A stretch of DNA of 64,000 nucleotides from Stackebrandtia endophytica (GCF_006716355.1 NZ_VFOW01000001.1:3410001-3474000); one strand, 5' to 3'. Counted from the first letter of the stretch, positions 25,948-35,542 are shown. Notes: generated from the letters alone by a model not told the origin. Translations and numbers: made by a program.

Positions 25948-26223
25948 ATGTGCGACACCTGCGCCACCGACGCCACCACCGCGACGGTCGACCTGACCAA
26001 CGAGCCCGTCATCGCCGCTTACGAAGTGTCCGGCATGACCTGCGGACACTGCGAAGGATCCATCCGTGAGGAAGTCGGCCAGATCGAGGGCGTCACCGAG
26101 GTGACCGCCGTCGCCGCGACCGGTCGACTCACCATCGCCAGCACCGGTCCCATCGATGAGGACGCCATCCGCGCCGCCGTCGACGAAGCCGGATACACCC
26201 TCACCGGCCCGGCCAAGAGCTAG
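25948..26223 (+). CDS. copZ: Copper chaperone CopZ (HMA domain)
   Basis: This 91-residue protein has one heavy-metal-associated domain with the Cu(I) site GMTCGHC (Cys32, Cys35). It should hand copper to the CopA ATPase encoded next. It has an extra N-terminal extension with a second CxxC (MCDTC) that most CopZ proteins lack and that might add a metal site. GAGGAG precedes the ATG. A CsoR-type palindrome lies immediately upstream. Confidence 0.9.
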   Translation: MCDTCATDATTATVDLTNEPVIAAYEVSGMTCGHCEGSIREEVGQIEGVTEVTAVAATGRLTIASTGPIDEDAIRAAVDEAGYTLTGPAKS

Positions 26224-26428
26224 CTGATTCGTCACGGTGGATTTGCCGGCGGGCGGGGTTGGCGGTGTTGCACCGCGAAGCGCTTGAACACCGCGAAACG
26301 GCGCCGAGACCGCGTACTAGCTCCCCCGCCTTGCCCGCAGCCGAATCTCGCCACGAAACCAGCCCGTTAGGGAGGGGTGGTCGAGACCCGCCCCATCGCC
26401 CACCGCGCCCAGACTGCGAGAGATCGAC

Positions 26429-28657
26429 ATGAAGACCGACACGAACATCATCGAACTCGACATCGGCGGCATGACCTGCGCGTCATGCGCCAACCGGATT
26501 GAGAAGAAACTCAACCGAATGGACGGCGTGACCGCCACGGTCAACTACGCCACCGAGAAGGCCACCGCGACGGTCGACGGTTCCATCACGGTCGCCGACC
26601 TGATCAGCACCGTCGAGAAGACCGGCTACTCCGCGGCCCCGCCGAAGGTGGCGAAGGACGATGAGCCCGAAACCGAAGACGGTGAGACCGCCGAACAACG
26701 GTCCCTCCGCCACCGGGTGATCTGGTCTCTCGGACTCGCCATCCCGGTCATCGCGGTCGCGATGGTCCCGGCACTCCAGTTCAACTACTGGCAGTGGTTC
26801 TCGCTGGTGCTGGCCGCGCCCGTCGTCGTCTACGGCGGGTGGCCGTTCCACCGGGCTGCGCTGGTGAACCTGCGGCACGGTGCGGCGACCATGGACACCC
26901 TGGTGTCACTGGGCACGATCGCCGCCCTCGGGTGGTCGGTCTGGGCGTTGTTCCTGGGTACGGCGGGTATGCCGGGCATGGTGCACGGTTTCGAATTCAG
27001 CCTGAGCCGAAGCGACGGCGCGGCCAACATCTACCTGGAAGCCGCCGCCGGCGTCACCGCGTTCATCCTGCTGGGACGCTACCTCGAACACCGCGCCAAG
27101 AGCCGCGCCGGAAGCGCCCTGCGCGCCCTCATGGACATGGGCGCCAAGGACGTCACGGTGCTGCGCGGCACCACCGAGGTCACCATTCCCATCGGCGAAC
27201 TGGCGGTGGGTGAACACTTCGTGGTCCGTCCCGGCGAGAAGATCGCCACCGACGGAACCGTCATCGACGGGCACTCCGCCGTCGACGAGAGCATGCTCAC
27301 CGGTGAATCGGTGCCGGTCGAGGTCGCCGTCGGCGACTCCGTCACCGGGGCCACCATCAACTCCGGCGGTCGACTGGTCGTCGAAGCCACCCGGATCGGT
27401 GCCGACACCCAGTTGGCGCAGATGGCGAAACTGGTCGAGGAGGCCCAGACCGGCAAGGCGCCGGTACAGCGCCTCGCTGACCGCATCTCGGGGATCTTCG
27501 TCCCGATCGTCATCGCGATCGCCGTGGCGACCCTCGGCTTCTGGTTGGGAAGCGGTGCCGGACCGGCCGCGGCCTTCACCGCGGCGGTCGCGGTGCTGAT
27601 CATCGCCTGCCCGTGCGCCCTCGGCCTGGCCACTCCCACCGCGTTGATGGTGGGCACCGGGCGAGGTGCCCAACTGGGCATCCTGGTGGGCGGTCCGCAG
27701 GTACTGGAATCCACCCGCCGCGTCGACACCGTCGTCCTCGACAAGACCGGAACCGTCACCACCGGCTCGATGGCCGTCGACCAGGTGGTGCCCGCCGAGG
27801 GCAGCGACGCCGACGAACTGCTGCGCATCGCCGCGGCCGCCGAATCCGGTTCGGAACACCCGATCGCCCGCGCCATCACGCAAGCCGGCCGCGACAAGTT
27901 CGGGGACCTGCCCGCCGTGTCGAACTTCGAGAACCAACCGGGACTCGGAGTGTCGGCCATGGTCGACGGTCACGCCGTCCTGGTCGGGCGTCCCAAGTTG
28001 CTCGCCGACTGGTCGCTGAACCTGGACGACACCCTGTCGGCCGGCCTGGAACAGGCCCAGTCGACCGGAAAGACCGTCGTGGCGGTCAGCTGGGACGGCA
28101 CGGTGCACGGCCTGGTCGTGGTCTCCGACCAGATCAAGGAGTCCAGCGCCGAGGCGATCTCTCGATTGCGGGCCCTCGGGTTGGAGCCGGTGCTGTTGAC
28201 CGGTGACAACCAGAAGGTCGCCGAGTCCGTGGCCGCCGAGGTCGGCATCGACAAGGTGCACGCCGAGGTCATGCCCAGCGACAAGGTGGACGTGGTCACC
28301 GCGTTGCAGAAGGAGGGCCGGGTCGTGGCCATGGTCGGTGACGGAGTCAACGACGCCGCGGCACTGGCACAGGCCGACCTAGGTATCGCGATGGGAACCG
28401 GTACCGACGTGGCGATCGAGGCCAGCGACCTGACGCTGGTGCGCGGAGACCTGCTGGTCGCCGCCGACGCGATCCGCTTGTCCCGCCGGACCCTGCGAAC
28501 CATCAAGGGCAACCTGTTCTGGGCCTTCGCCTACAACACCGCGGCGATCCCACTGGCGGCCCTGGGACTGCTGGCCCCGATGATCGCCGGAGCCGCGATG
28601 GCGTTCTCCTCGGTCTTCGTCGTCGGGAACAGCCTGCGACTCCGTCGCTTCAAATAG
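26429..28657 (+). CDS. copA: Copper-exporting P1B-type ATPase
   Basis: This 742-residue enzyme exports Cu(I) at the cost of ATP. In order: an N-terminal HMA domain (GGMTCASC, Cys17/Cys20), membrane helices, the actuator loop with [12 protein letters not shown], the intramembrane metal site CPC (Cys394-Pro-Cys396, in [13 protein letters not shown]), the phosphorylation site DKTGT (Asp438), the SEHPIARAI nucleotide motif and the [10 protein letters not shown] hinge. All key residues are present and the length is normal. It follows copZ by 205 bp on the same strand, probably as one copper-inducible unit. A two-way terminator follows. Confidence 0.95.
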   Translation: MKTDTNIIELDIGGMTCASCANRIEKKLNRMDGVTATVNYATEKATATVDGSITVADLISTVEKTGYSAAPPKVAKDDEPETEDGETAEQRSLRHRVIWSLGLAIPVIAVAMVPALQFNYWQWFSLVLAAPVVVYGGWPFHRAALVNLRHGAATMDTLVSLGTIAALGWSVWALFLGTAGMPGMVHGFEFSLSRSDGAANIYLEAAAGVTAFILLGRYLEHRAKSRAGSALRALMDMGAKDVTVLRGTTEVTIPIGELAVGEHFVVRPGEKIATDGTVIDGHSAVDESMLTGESVPVEVAVGDSVTGATINSGGRLVVEATRIGADTQLAQMAKLVEEAQTGKAPVQRLADRISGIFVPIVIAIAVATLGFWLGSGAGPAAAFTAAVAVLIIACPCALGLATPTALMVGTGRGAQLGILVGGPQVLESTRRVDTVVLDKTGTVTTGSMAVDQVVPAEGSDADELLRIAAAAESGSEHPIARAITQAGRDKFGDLPAVSNFENQPGLGVSAMVDGHAVLVGRPKLLADWSLNLDDTLSAGLEQAQSTGKTVVAVSWDGTVHGLVVVSDQIKESSAEAISRLRALGLEPVLLTGDNQKVAESVAAEVGIDKVHAEVMPSDKVDVVTALQKEGRVVAMVGDGVNDAAALAQADLGIAMGTGTDVAIEASDLTLVRGDLLVAADAIRLSRRTLRTIKGNLFWAFAYNTAAIPLAALGLLAPMIAGAAMAFSSVFVVGNSLRLRRFK

Positions 28658-28713
28658 GACTGTTCACGGTCTCTCTGTCTGTAACTGAATTGCAGCACAA
28701 CGGAAGGCGAACA

Positions 28714-28760
28714 AACGGCGGACGGGCCGGTCGAGAATCTCGACCGACCCGTCCGCCGTT
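28714..28760. terminator. Bidirectional terminator between copA and the secretion-like genes
   Basis: A near-perfect 22-bp stem (AACGGCGGACGGG-CGGTCGAGA with its complement) has loop ATC. It lies between two convergent genes and can serve both. Confidence 0.88.
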
Positions 28761-28769
28761 GTCATGCGG

Positions 28770-30485
28770 TCAGTCGCCGCTCCAGTCACGGCGCCCGAGG
28801 TTGCGGTTGGTGATGTAATCGCCCGGGTCGTGCTCCTCGGTCCGGTCGGACTTGCGTCCCAGCACCGGGGGAGTCGTCCCGGACACGTCGAACCACTGAT
28901 TCTCCTGGTTGTCCATGGTCGACTGCAGCTGTTCCTCGTCGTCGCGGTACTTCTTCGCGCCCTTGGAACGACCGATCACCGGACGGTTCACGTCGTTACC
29001 GCCGTGGTGCATCTTGGGGGTACGGGTGATCCTTGTCGGCTGCGAGGGGTTCGGACGCTGACCGGGTTCGGGGCGACCACGAACCGGGCCGGTGGTGGGC
29101 TTGGGCGCGGGCTGGTTGCGGACACCCGGAGCTCGAGGCGCGGGCGTTCCGGGACGCGGCATCGGTGTGCCGCCGCGACCCGCCTGGCTACCGGGTGGGG
29201 GTATCGGACGGCCGGGTACGCCCCGACCACCCTGCCCACCGCGCCCCGGCGGCAGTGCCTTCCCCGCCGGGTTTCGACCCGGGGAGGGAGTGGTGCCCCG
29301 GCCCGGCGGCATGGTCCCGCGGCCCGGCGGTGTGCCCCCGCGGCCTGGTGGCGTACTTCCACGTCCCGGCGGTGTGCTCCCGCGTCCGGGCGGTGTGCTT
29401 CCGCGTCCCGGCGGGTTGGTTCCCCGCGGTGGCGCCGCCGGATTGGACTTGCCGGGACGTTCTCCGATGACCGGTCGGTTCAAACCCGTGCGGTTGGGCG
29501 TGAACGGCGACCGGTTGCCCGGAGGCGGCCCACCACGGTTACCGATGACCGGTGGCGTGACCGGGCGGTTCGGAACGAAGATGCCCGGTGGTGGCGGAAC
29601 CGGTCCCGGGCCGGTGCCCACCGGCGGTGGCATCGGCGTCGGCAACGGTTGCCCGATCGGGGGCGGTGGCGGAGGAGCGCCGGGGCCCTGAAGATCGGGA
29701 CGTTCACCGCCCGGCGGAACAGCCGGCGGTGGCGGCGGAGGTGGTGGCGGGTCGCCGATCGGCGGCTGATCCCGAGTCAACAGTGGACCGGGCCGGGTCA
29801 CCGCGCCGTTGCCACCGGGATTGCCCGGACCGGTGGGCGGTGGTTCCGGCCGCGGCATGCGCGGCCCCTCATAAGGCGTCGGCATCGGCAGCGCGTCGAT
29901 GGCCGCGACATAACTACTCGTACTCTTCGACATGCGGGTACGCGCATGTGCATTGTGGTACTCGCGAATCTTGGTCGCGGCCTCCTCCGGCGTCGCGCCC
30001 TCGGGGATCGCGTACTGGTTGAGGGCCGGGTCCTCGGGATCGGTGGCGTACAGGCGGATGTGTTCGTTGCGCTCGGTCCGCATACCGTCGAGGTCGTTGT
30101 AGACGGTGACAGTCTCGTGGGCGATCTGGCTGAAGATCTCCGTCTGTCCGTGGAGGGTGGGGAGGTTCGCGATCCCGGTTTCGATCAGCGCCTTGGTCTG
30201 TTGTGAGGTGGCGCCGGTCGACAGGGACTCCATGACCGCCATGACCGTGAAACCGATCGGTGAAATGGCGGATGCCGCGTCCTCGGCAGGGTTCCGCTCC
30301 GAGACGTTCATGTTGCCGTCGAGGTGGGTCTGTGCGTCCCGGGAACCGCGAATCGTGTCCTCCAACGCGAACATCAGCGAGTTCACGGCGGCGGCCTGGT
30401 TGGTGATCTCAGTGGAGTTGTTCTTGTCGGCGAGCGCGATTTCGAGGATGTCGTCCAGGTTCAAATCGGCGTAGTCGTCGGCCAC
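28770..30485 (-). CDS. Type VII secretion-like protein with Pro/Gly-rich repeats
   Basis: This 571-residue protein has a GTG start. Residues 1-205 are predicted helical, with a WXG/PPE-like feel ([35 protein letters not shown]), and end near YVAAIDALP. Residues 205-490 are low complexity: polyproline, then seven tandem PPGRGST-like heptads. The C-terminus is charged ([20 protein letters not shown]). Short PVIG/PVLG motifs recur four or more times (PVIGNRG, PVIGERP, PVIGRSK, PVLGRKS), suggesting repeated partner binding. It starts three bases after the stop of the WXG-like gene, so the two are coupled. Similar pairs occur near ESX loci in actinomycetes; secretion is inferred, not shown. Confidence 0.65.
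   Translation of the reverse strand: MADDYADLNLDDILEIALADKNNSTEITNQAAAVNSLMFALEDTIRGSRDAQTHLDGNMNVSERNPAEDAASAISPIGFTVMAVMESLSTGATSQQTKALIETGIANLPTLHGQTEIFSQIAHETVTVYNDLDGMRTERNEHIRLYATDPEDPALNQYAIPEGATPEEAATKIREYHNAHARTRMSKSTSSYVAAIDALPMPTPYEGPRMPRPEPPPTGPGNPGGNGAVTRPGPLLTRDQPPIGDPPPPPPPPPAVPPGGERPDLQGPGAPPPPPPIGQPLPTPMPPPVGTGPGPVPPPPGIFVPNRPVTPPVIGNRGGPPPGNRSPFTPNRTGLNRPVIGERPGKSNPAAPPRGTNPPGRGSTPPGRGSTPPGRGSTPPGRGGTPPGRGTMPPGRGTTPSPGRNPAGKALPPGRGGQGGRGVPGRPIPPPGSQAGRGGTPMPRPGTPAPRAPGVRNQPAPKPTTGPVRGRPEPGQRPNPSQPTRITRTPKMHHGGNDVNRPVIGRSKGAKKYRDDEEQLQSTMDNQENQWFDVSGTTPPVLGRKSDRTEEHDPGDYITNRNLGRRDWSGD
29290..29425 (-). repeat. 21-bp coding repeats (PPGRGST heptads)
   Basis: About seven in-frame 21-bp units encode [14 protein letters not shown]-type heptads. 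Codons differ between units, so selection on protein sequence is likely, although slippage could change copy number. Confidence 0.7.
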
Positions 30486-30487
30486 GG

Positions 30488-30904
30488 TTATTCCCCTTCC
30501 TCGGAATCGGTTGGCGGCGCGTAGATCCCCACCTCACGGTCCTGGAGGATCTCGATGAGGTCGTCGTAGTTGATGCTGTCCTGGCCGTCCATGGCGTCCC
30601 TGATCTGGGCCGCGATGTCGGCCATGGCGCGAGCACCCTCCTCGATGCTGATGATGCTCTCCATGCTGGCGCCGACCAGTCTGGCCATCGCCACACCCGC
30701 GTGTCGTCCGGCATGGTCGTACTCGGTGACGCCCAAGGTGACCTTCACTCCGTGTTCCCACTTCTGCGGATCGGGCCCGCCCGAGTGGGTTCCGGCGTAC
30801 TGCAACGCCCCCGAGTCGCGGCCTTCCCCGATCATCCGGGTGACCTCGTGCATCTTGTTGATGAAAGTTTGCAGCTCCCCCTGGTCAATGCTGACCCTTT
30901 TCAT
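30488..30904 (-). CDS. WXG-like small helical protein
   Basis: This 138-residue protein is mainly helical, with a central KWEHGVKVTLGVTEYDHAGR segment and a long Ala/Met/Ile-rich helix (MESIISIEEGARAMADIAAQ). Its size and helix-turn-helix outline resemble ESX-associated WXG100-like proteins, but the WXG triplet itself is not present (a Trp occurs in QKWEHG). It has an excellent ribosome site (GAAGGAGACC). It is the first gene of a two-gene operon with the Pro/Gly-rich protein. Confidence 0.55.
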   Translation of the reverse strand: MKRVSIDQGELQTFINKMHEVTRMIGEGRDSGALQYAGTHSGGPDPQKWEHGVKVTLGVTEYDHAGRHAGVAMARLVGASMESIISIEEGARAMADIAAQIRDAMDGQDSINYDDLIEILQDREVGIYAPPTDSEEGE

Positions 30905-31352
30905 GCTGGTCTCCTTCGTCGAACCGCGGCCCGTCGTCGGGCGGTCGGTCGCTGATGGGCGGTTGTGCGTTGTTCGGATGCCGATACCGAGGGGCCGTCG
31001 TCGACGGGTCCCGGGTGGACCACACCGTGGTGCGGCGACGATGCGGCTCGGCGGCGGCGCGGTGACCGTCGAAACAGGTCGGTCGTGGCGTCACCAGAAT
31101 CAGTGTGTATCACCGCGTCAAGTGTCCGGCTTCCATTGCGCGCCAAGCATGACGACGATCGCGAAGCCCGATGATTCGGACGCGCGACAGTCGCCGGTGA
31201 GTGTCCCGAGTTGATGTTCATTGGCGTACCCGTGTCATGTCAGCCGATTCCGGACACGGTCGACCGGAATGCCGAAGTCACCCACAAGATTACGCCATGT
31301 GACGACGAAACGCCTCCCATATTCGGTCGAGTTTCATCGGCCGAACCGCAGG
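30905..31352. other. Non-coding region upstream of the WXG-like operon
   Basis: No gene is supported on either strand. It must contain the promoter of the WXG-like operon and the 3' region of the metallophosphoesterase gene. I see no clear operator or terminator. Confidence 0.4.
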
Positions 31353-32102
31353 TCAGTCGTCGCGACCGTCGCGAGGGCCGAACGCCGCCAACGCATCGAG
31401 ATCGCTGTTGGCCGCCCGGATGTACTCGTCGGCCCACCGTAGACCGCCGGGGTATTCGGAATCGGCGATGCGCCGGCACGCCTCGTCGTAGTCGAATGTG
31501 GTGTGGCGAAGGTCGATACCCGGTCCCAACAGGGCCCAGTGCGCGCCGGGGCGCCCATAGGGCATGCCGACGCTGCCCGGATTGACCACCATGATCGAGT
31601 GGGTGAGTCGGACGAACGGCATGTGCGTATGTCCACACACCACCGTCGTGATCTCCGGCGGCAGGGTGCTCAACACCTCCGCCCAGCGCGCCGGGCGCGA
31701 ATCGACGAGCACGACCTCCTCGTCGTCGCGGGGTGTGGCGTGGCAGAACAACACCTCACCCAGCCCGGTGATCGTCAATCGCGCCGTCTGCGGCATGTCA
31801 CGCAGCAACGCCAGGTGACGTTCGGTCAACTGATCCACGGCGAACCGTTCCACCGGGATCGCCGGGGCCGCATCGGATTCGGCGGCCGTCAGCATCTCCC
31901 GGTCCCCGTTGCCGCGCACCCACACCACTCGCTCGCCCAAGGCCAACAGGGCGTCGAACACGGCGGCCGGTTGCGGCCCGGCGATGATGTCGCCGGTCAG
32001 CACGATCCGATCGGCGTCCCGCACCTCCGGTTCGGCCAGGACGGCCTCCAGCGCGGGCAGAACCCCGTGAACATCCGACAGCACCGCGACCCGATTCGCC
32101 AT
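31353..32102 (-). CDS. Calcineurin-like metallophosphoesterase (YfcE type)
   Basis: This 249-residue enzyme carries the five metallophosphoesterase motifs: AVLSDVHG, LTGDIIAG, VWVRGNGDR, VVCGHTHMPF and a CHATP segment. The NPGSVGMPYG block is typical of the YfcE/MJ0936 group, which hydrolyses phosphodiesters such as bis-pNPP with Mn or Ni. There is no signal peptide. It sits between two secretion-like gene sets but is probably unrelated to them. The physiological substrate is unknown. Confidence 0.9.
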   Translation of the reverse strand: MANRVAVLSDVHGVLPALEAVLAEPEVRDADRIVLTGDIIAGPQPAAVFDALLALGERVVWVRGNGDREMLTAAESDAAPAIPVERFAVDQLTERHLALLRDMPQTARLTITGLGEVLFCHATPRDDEEVVLVDSRPARWAEVLSTLPPEITTVVCGHTHMPFVRLTHSIMVVNPGSVGMPYGRPGAHWALLGPGIDLRHTTFDYDEACRRIADSEYPGGLRWADEYIRAANSDLDALAAFGPRDGRDD

Positions 32103-32298
32103 GGATCGATCGTAGGTCGACCGGCGGGTTCCCCGCCGGGCTTTCTGCCGTCAGCAGATTTATAGATCCCTTGTGCGACAAGTGAAGCGGAGAGGATGTG
32201 GCTCTCATGAACTGTCCAAAAGTATGAGGCGAGACGTGGGTTTCCGCCAGACCATGCGAATAGAGGTGATGTGTTGCCCGCATCACATTGGAGGACCG

Positions 32299-32817
32299 AT
32301 GAGCTCATTCATCGACCGTCTCAGCAAGATGGTCGTCACCACCAAATCCCCGGACGGGACGGTCACCGCCAGAGCGGATAGAACTGGAACCGCCGTTGCC
32401 CTGACGCCCGACACGATGACCCGCCATGGCGAGGACTCTCTCGCCGAACAGGTCGCCACCGCGATATCGGCCGCCTACAGTGGAGCCGCCCGCGGTGCCG
32501 ACATCCTTATGGAGAAGGAGTACGGCCGCCCCCGGACCAAGCCGGATACGGCCGTCGCCGAGGCTCGGCGACGATTCGAGACCGCGCAGGCCGACTTGAA
32601 CGCCACCGCTCAATATGGCCGAGCCACGGTGACCCGGCGGGGAACCACCGAGATCACGGTGACGCTGCGCCCCCGAACCGTCGGCTACATCGACCCCGAG
32701 CGGATCTCCGCCGACATCAACGAAGCCGTGGCGGCAGCCGAACTCGGCCTCGTGAAAGCCGTACTGCGACTGCGTAAAGACATGTTCACCCGTGAGGGAG
32801 CCGATAATGACCGATAA
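32299..32817 (+). CDS. YbaB/EbfC-like protein of a secretion-associated operon
   Basis: This 172-residue protein starts from the ATG at 32299 with a clear GGAGG upstream. The middle (TTKSPDGTVTARADRTGTAV, then HGEDSLAEQVATAISAAYSG) matches the beta-sheet and helix of YbaB/EbfC nucleoid-type proteins. Such relatives are common beside ESX/WXG genes in actinomycetes. A C-terminal part (TEITVTLRPRTVGYIDPERI) may repeat the strand pattern. It overlaps the next gene by 11 bases, so they are coupled. DNA binding is possible, but the role here is unknown. Confidence 0.6.
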   Translation: MSSFIDRLSKMVVTTKSPDGTVTARADRTGTAVALTPDTMTRHGEDSLAEQVATAISAAYSGAARGADILMEKEYGRPRTKPDTAVAEARRRFETAQADLNATAQYGRATVTRRGTTEITVTLRPRTVGYIDPERISADINEAVAAAELGLVKAVLRLRKDMFTREGADNDR

Positions 32818-33292
32818 GCAACTCGTCGTCACCCTGGAAGACCTCTGGAAGGCCGGCGCCGTCCAGTTGCCCAACATGGCGGTGCTGTACTCCCAGGCCA
32901 GCCGCGACGCACACAACAGCAGTTGGCGTGAGAAGGGCGGCTTCACCCGGCCGGAACGCGTGCGTCACGAGCTCCTACCGTTCGGCAAGGTCTGGCGGGA
33001 CGGCCCGTCCCCGATGATGGAGCCCTTCATCCAACTACGTGACCTCCTCCAAAAGGCCATCGCGACCACGGCTGACCAGTTGGCCGCCGCAGGTGAGGCC
33101 TTGGTCGCCATCGGCGAGGCGTACACCGACCAGGACGCCGCGAATGAGCTGGAGATCCGCCGAGCCGGTCGGGAGGAATACGGCCTGGACATGCCACCGG
33201 AGTCGATTCCGCAACCCCGAATGCCCGATGACCCGTACGAGGTGCAGGTCATCGAGGTCCCTGGTGGGGAAGTCGAGGTGCCGGTGCGATGA
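32807..33292 (+). CDS. WXG100-like / ESX-associated protein
   Basis: This 161-residue protein has an N-terminal helical pair around LPNMAVLYSQASRDAHNSSW and RDLLQKAIATTADQLAAAGE, spaced as in WXG100 proteins, and an acidic C-terminal tail rich in Pro, Glu and Val (VQVIEVPGGEVEVPV). It overlaps genes on both sides (11 bases upstream, ATGA downstream), a tight operon. It is probably a partner of the following protein. Assignment to type VII secretion is by size and context only. Confidence 0.6.
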   Translation: MTDKQLVVTLEDLWKAGAVQLPNMAVLYSQASRDAHNSSWREKGGFTRPERVRHELLPFGKVWRDGPSPMMEPFIQLRDLLQKAIATTADQLAAAGEALVAIGEAYTDQDAANELEIRRAGREEYGLDMPPESIPQPRMPDDPYEVQVIEVPGGEVEVPVR

Positions 33293-33888
33293 ACCGACCG
33301 ACACAATCCGAGCTGCGAGCCAAAGGAGACGAGGTCGCCGTGGCCGCCGCCAACGCGATGAGTCGTCTGATGCCGTGGTTGGGTGGGACCGACCGGTTCC
33401 GTGACCTGTTCCTGGAGTCGTTCCAGGGGGTCCCGGACCGGTTCGCCCGCTTCGGCGAATCGAACCCCGAACGCCTCGACGCGATGCTGGCCAGCATGGA
33501 ATACACCATGACGAGCCTGAGCCACCAGGACATCCAGGACATGTCGATGGTGCAGAACACCATCGGCCCCTGGGAGGGGAACGCCGCCGATGCGTTCTAC
33601 GAGAACTATGTGACGCCGTTTTCGGGCATCAACACCAACCATCAGGATCTCGCGAGGGAACTGGCCCTGGCGCTGGAGGCGGCCGTCGCCGTCATCGACA
33701 AGAGCCGTCGCGACGTCATGAGAATCGGCGACGGAACCATCGAGGTCCTGAACGGGCTCGAACGCAGCGGCGGCGGTGGAGACAGCGGCTGGTCGACGGC
33801 GTTGACCGTGGTGGCGGCGGTGGCGACCTTGCATCGGCCGCTGCGGGGGCCGCGGGGACGGGGGGACTGTCCATCGCGTTCGCGGTGA
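33289..33888 (+). CDS. WXG-like protein, 5' part of a frameshifted gene
   Basis: This 199-residue frame begins with a long helical domain (residues 1-155: MSRLMPWLGGTDRFRDLF; MVQNTIGPWEGNAADAFYEN, which contains a PWEGNAAD segment like the WxG turn of WXG100 proteins). It then enters a hydrophobic stretch (STALTVVAAVAT) and abruptly becomes Arg/Pro-rich (LHRPLRGPRGRGDCPS), ending in a stop. The natural continuation lies one frame away (GDLASAAAGAAGTGGLSIAF, then the next entry). A single-base loss near 33800-33830 would explain this. It is coupled to the preceding gene by an ATGA overlap. Confidence 0.6.
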   Translation: MNRPTQSELRAKGDEVAVAAANAMSRLMPWLGGTDRFRDLFLESFQGVPDRFARFGESNPERLDAMLASMEYTMTSLSHQDIQDMSMVQNTIGPWEGNAADAFYENYVTPFSGINTNHQDLARELALALEAAVAVIDKSRRDVMRIGDGTIEVLNGLERSGGGGDSGWSTALTVVAAVATLHRPLRGPRGRGDCPSRSR

Positions 33889-34160
33889 TGGCCGGTGGAT
33901 CGTCCGTCGGCGCGCTGTTGGCCTCACCTGACGTTCAGGTGGGTGGTGTGGAGCCCGAGGAGGTCATCGAATCCATGGATGAGGCGTTGCGCAACGTGCA
34001 CCTGGCGGTGTCGGACGAGGAGCGCATTCTGGCGAAGTCGTTGAATGACGACCTCACCCTGGTGACCTGGCCGGACCTGGTGCTGGACGTTCCGGTGATC
34101 AACGACGACCCGACCGCTCACCTCGGCGAATTCCGGCTACCGTCCGTCGTCGACGGCTGA
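33885..34160 (+). CDS. 3' part of the frameshifted WXG-like gene, or a coupled ORF
   Basis: This 91-residue frame begins with the end of a membrane helix (MMAGGSSVGALLA) and continues as an acidic domain (VEPEEVIESMDEALRNVHLA, EERILAKSLNDDLTLVTWPD). Upstream in the same frame the DNA encodes a convincing hydrophobic helix that has no start codon, which supports one original gene of about 290 residues. However, a GTG at 33885 overlaps the stop of the first frame (GTGA), so re-initiation could make it as a separate protein. Confidence 0.5.
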   Translation: MMAGGSSVGALLASPDVQVGGVEPEEVIESMDEALRNVHLAVSDEERILAKSLNDDLTLVTWPDLVLDVPVINDDPTAHLGEFRLPSVVDG

Positions 34161-34171
34161 GGTCGCCCCGT

Positions 34172-34193
34172 GCCCGCGCCGCTGGTCGCGGGC
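34172..34193 (+). terminator. Terminator after the WXG-like operon
   Basis: A 7-bp stem GCCCGCG / CGCGGGC has an 8-base loop, starting 12 bases after the last stop codon. It is short but well placed. Confidence 0.6.
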
Positions 34194-34293
34194 TTGTGGG
34201 GGTGACGTGGCACGCCTGAGGATCAACCCGGTTGGCATGAGCCTCGAACAGGTCGTATGATGACTCGAGCAGACGGCTCGCCGTCAGCGGCTT

Positions 34294-34366
<73 letters not shown>

Positions 34367-34377
34367 CCGAGTAGGAA

Positions 34378-34406
34378 GCCCGTCACCTGTACATCAGGTG
34401 GCGGGC
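34378..34406 (+). terminator. Terminator after tRNA-Trp
   Basis: The stem GCCCG-CACCTG / CAGGTG-CGGGC has loop TACAT and is followed by TTCTTTC. It begins 12 bases after the tRNA. Confidence 0.88.
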
Positions 34407-34604
34407 TTCTTTCATGCCCGAGGTGTTCTGGAGACGACGGCGCCGGAACGGCGTTTCACACACGTCGGTCGCTCTCTCGCCGAGGGCGGACCCATGGACT
34501 GGTCGGTGATCCGGACATCGGAGTGGCCGAGGATCTCCTCCACCCTGTTGGGGTTTGCGTCTACTCGTTACCTCGCGTCGTTCGGCCCGGAAGTGAGTAT
34601 CCGG

Positions 34605-34970
34605 TCAGGGCGTCCAATAGGCACAGATCACGCGAGGCTCTCTATCTTCGTCGCCTCGAAACACGTAATAGAACTGAGTGAACTCCCACGACAGCTCTCT
34701 GCACCTATTCGTGTCGGTCGTTCCGTAGACGACCTCGTTGACGAGGGCGTTCGCCTTCGAGTCGGAGCAGTCAACCGCGACCGACTCGATTTCGCCGTTC
34801 TCGCTCCATTCAGAGTAGAGGCAGTCCCCGACCGCCGCGTGGTACAACGAGGGTTCTGTTGTTCTCAGATCGTCACAGCTGCGGATTCCGAAGAAAGCGA
34901 GGATTCCGATCACCGAAGCTGTGACCCCGAGTATCTTCGCCACGTCGTGTGAGTCGGAGTTGCTGGACAC
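34605..34970 (-). CDS. Small single-pass membrane protein with extracellular Cys-containing domain
   Basis: This 121-residue protein starts from the GTG at 34970 (GGGAG upstream; a longer frame is possible). A short cytoplasmic head precedes one membrane helix (VAKILGVTASVIGILAFFGI). The outside domain opens with VGDCLYSEWSE and has further cysteines in VDCSDS, NRCREL and VICAYW. The Cys pattern resembles the LppU/SCO3897-like proteins of actinomycetes (CxxGDCL ... VxCxxxHA), usually small surface proteins of unknown role. It stands alone after the tRNA gene. Confidence 0.65.
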   Translation of the reverse strand: MSSNSDSHDVAKILGVTASVIGILAFFGIRSCDDLRTTEPSLYHAAVGDCLYSEWSENGEIESVAVDCSDSKANALVNEVVYGTTDTNRCRELSWEFTQFYYVFRGDEDREPRVICAYWTP

Positions 34971-35329
34971 CGGCGGCTCCCGTGTCTTTGTACTGCTAGG
35001 CAAGGATCCTAGCAACAACGAGCCCGTCGAGCTCGGTGTGAAGCATCCAGGACCGGTCGCACTTTCCGTTCGGTTCCGGTAATCGCCGGAAATGCGGGGC
35101 AGGTGACATCCACAGTGTTCGGTTCTGCTCGTCTGCCTCCGAGTCGGGCTCGGCCGGCGACTTCAGGGTTGACTTGATCACGCTGCCAACGATTTCCCTG
35201 CCCCACTGCCGGATGAACCAACCCGGGACCACGGGTACCCCGCCGCCACATGCTTCCTTCGTGCCATGCCTGACTCATCGAGCCAGCCGTCAAGGTGGCG
35301 TGACGAAGCGCGTCGACTCCCGTTGTGGG
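34971..35329. other. Intergenic region without a supported gene
   Basis: Two overlapping minus-strand frames run through here, but neither has a ribosome site or a recognisable product. The longer one is rich in rare combinations of Arg, Trp and Cys. I see no repeat or terminator. Confidence 0.35.
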
Positions 35330-35542
35330 TCAGGAGGTCGCCGGATCGGTCCGCTCTCGCCTCAACCGTGCCCGCCACACGAATGCGCTGAAGGCGAACA
35401 GGAGGAAGGCCGCAGCGGTACCGGCGAGTGTCGCAACCGTGTGATCCGGGATGTGCTTGGCGAACAGCGACGGGATCGCGAGTAGCGCGACAGCGGACGT
35501 CACCGCCATACCCAGAATCGAGAACGCTAGGAGTCTGGTCAT
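35330..35542 (-). CDS. 70-residue two-helix membrane protein
   Basis: This protein has two hydrophobic helices (MTRLLAFSILGMAVTSAVAL and VATLAGTAAAFLLFAFSAFV) joined by a short loop (PSLFAKHIPDH), with a basic tail (WRARLRRERTD) in the cytoplasm. I chose the ATG at 35542, with GAGAGGCGAG just upstream; the longer frame above it is not protein-like. It is a typical small actinobacterial membrane protein of unknown role. Confidence 0.65.
   Translation of the reverse strand: MTRLLAFSILGMAVTSAVALLAIPSLFAKHIPDHTVATLAGTAAAFLLFAFSAFVWRARLRRERTDPATS

Noticed and set aside
26906-28261. A 451-codon minus-strand frame
   Set aside because: It is antisense to copA, with composition typical of a shadow frame.
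32121-32140. Hairpin CCGGCGGG-TT-CCCCGCCGG as a terminator
   Set aside because: It lies upstream of the metallophosphoesterase start and no plus-strand gene ends nearby, so a terminator role is doubtful.
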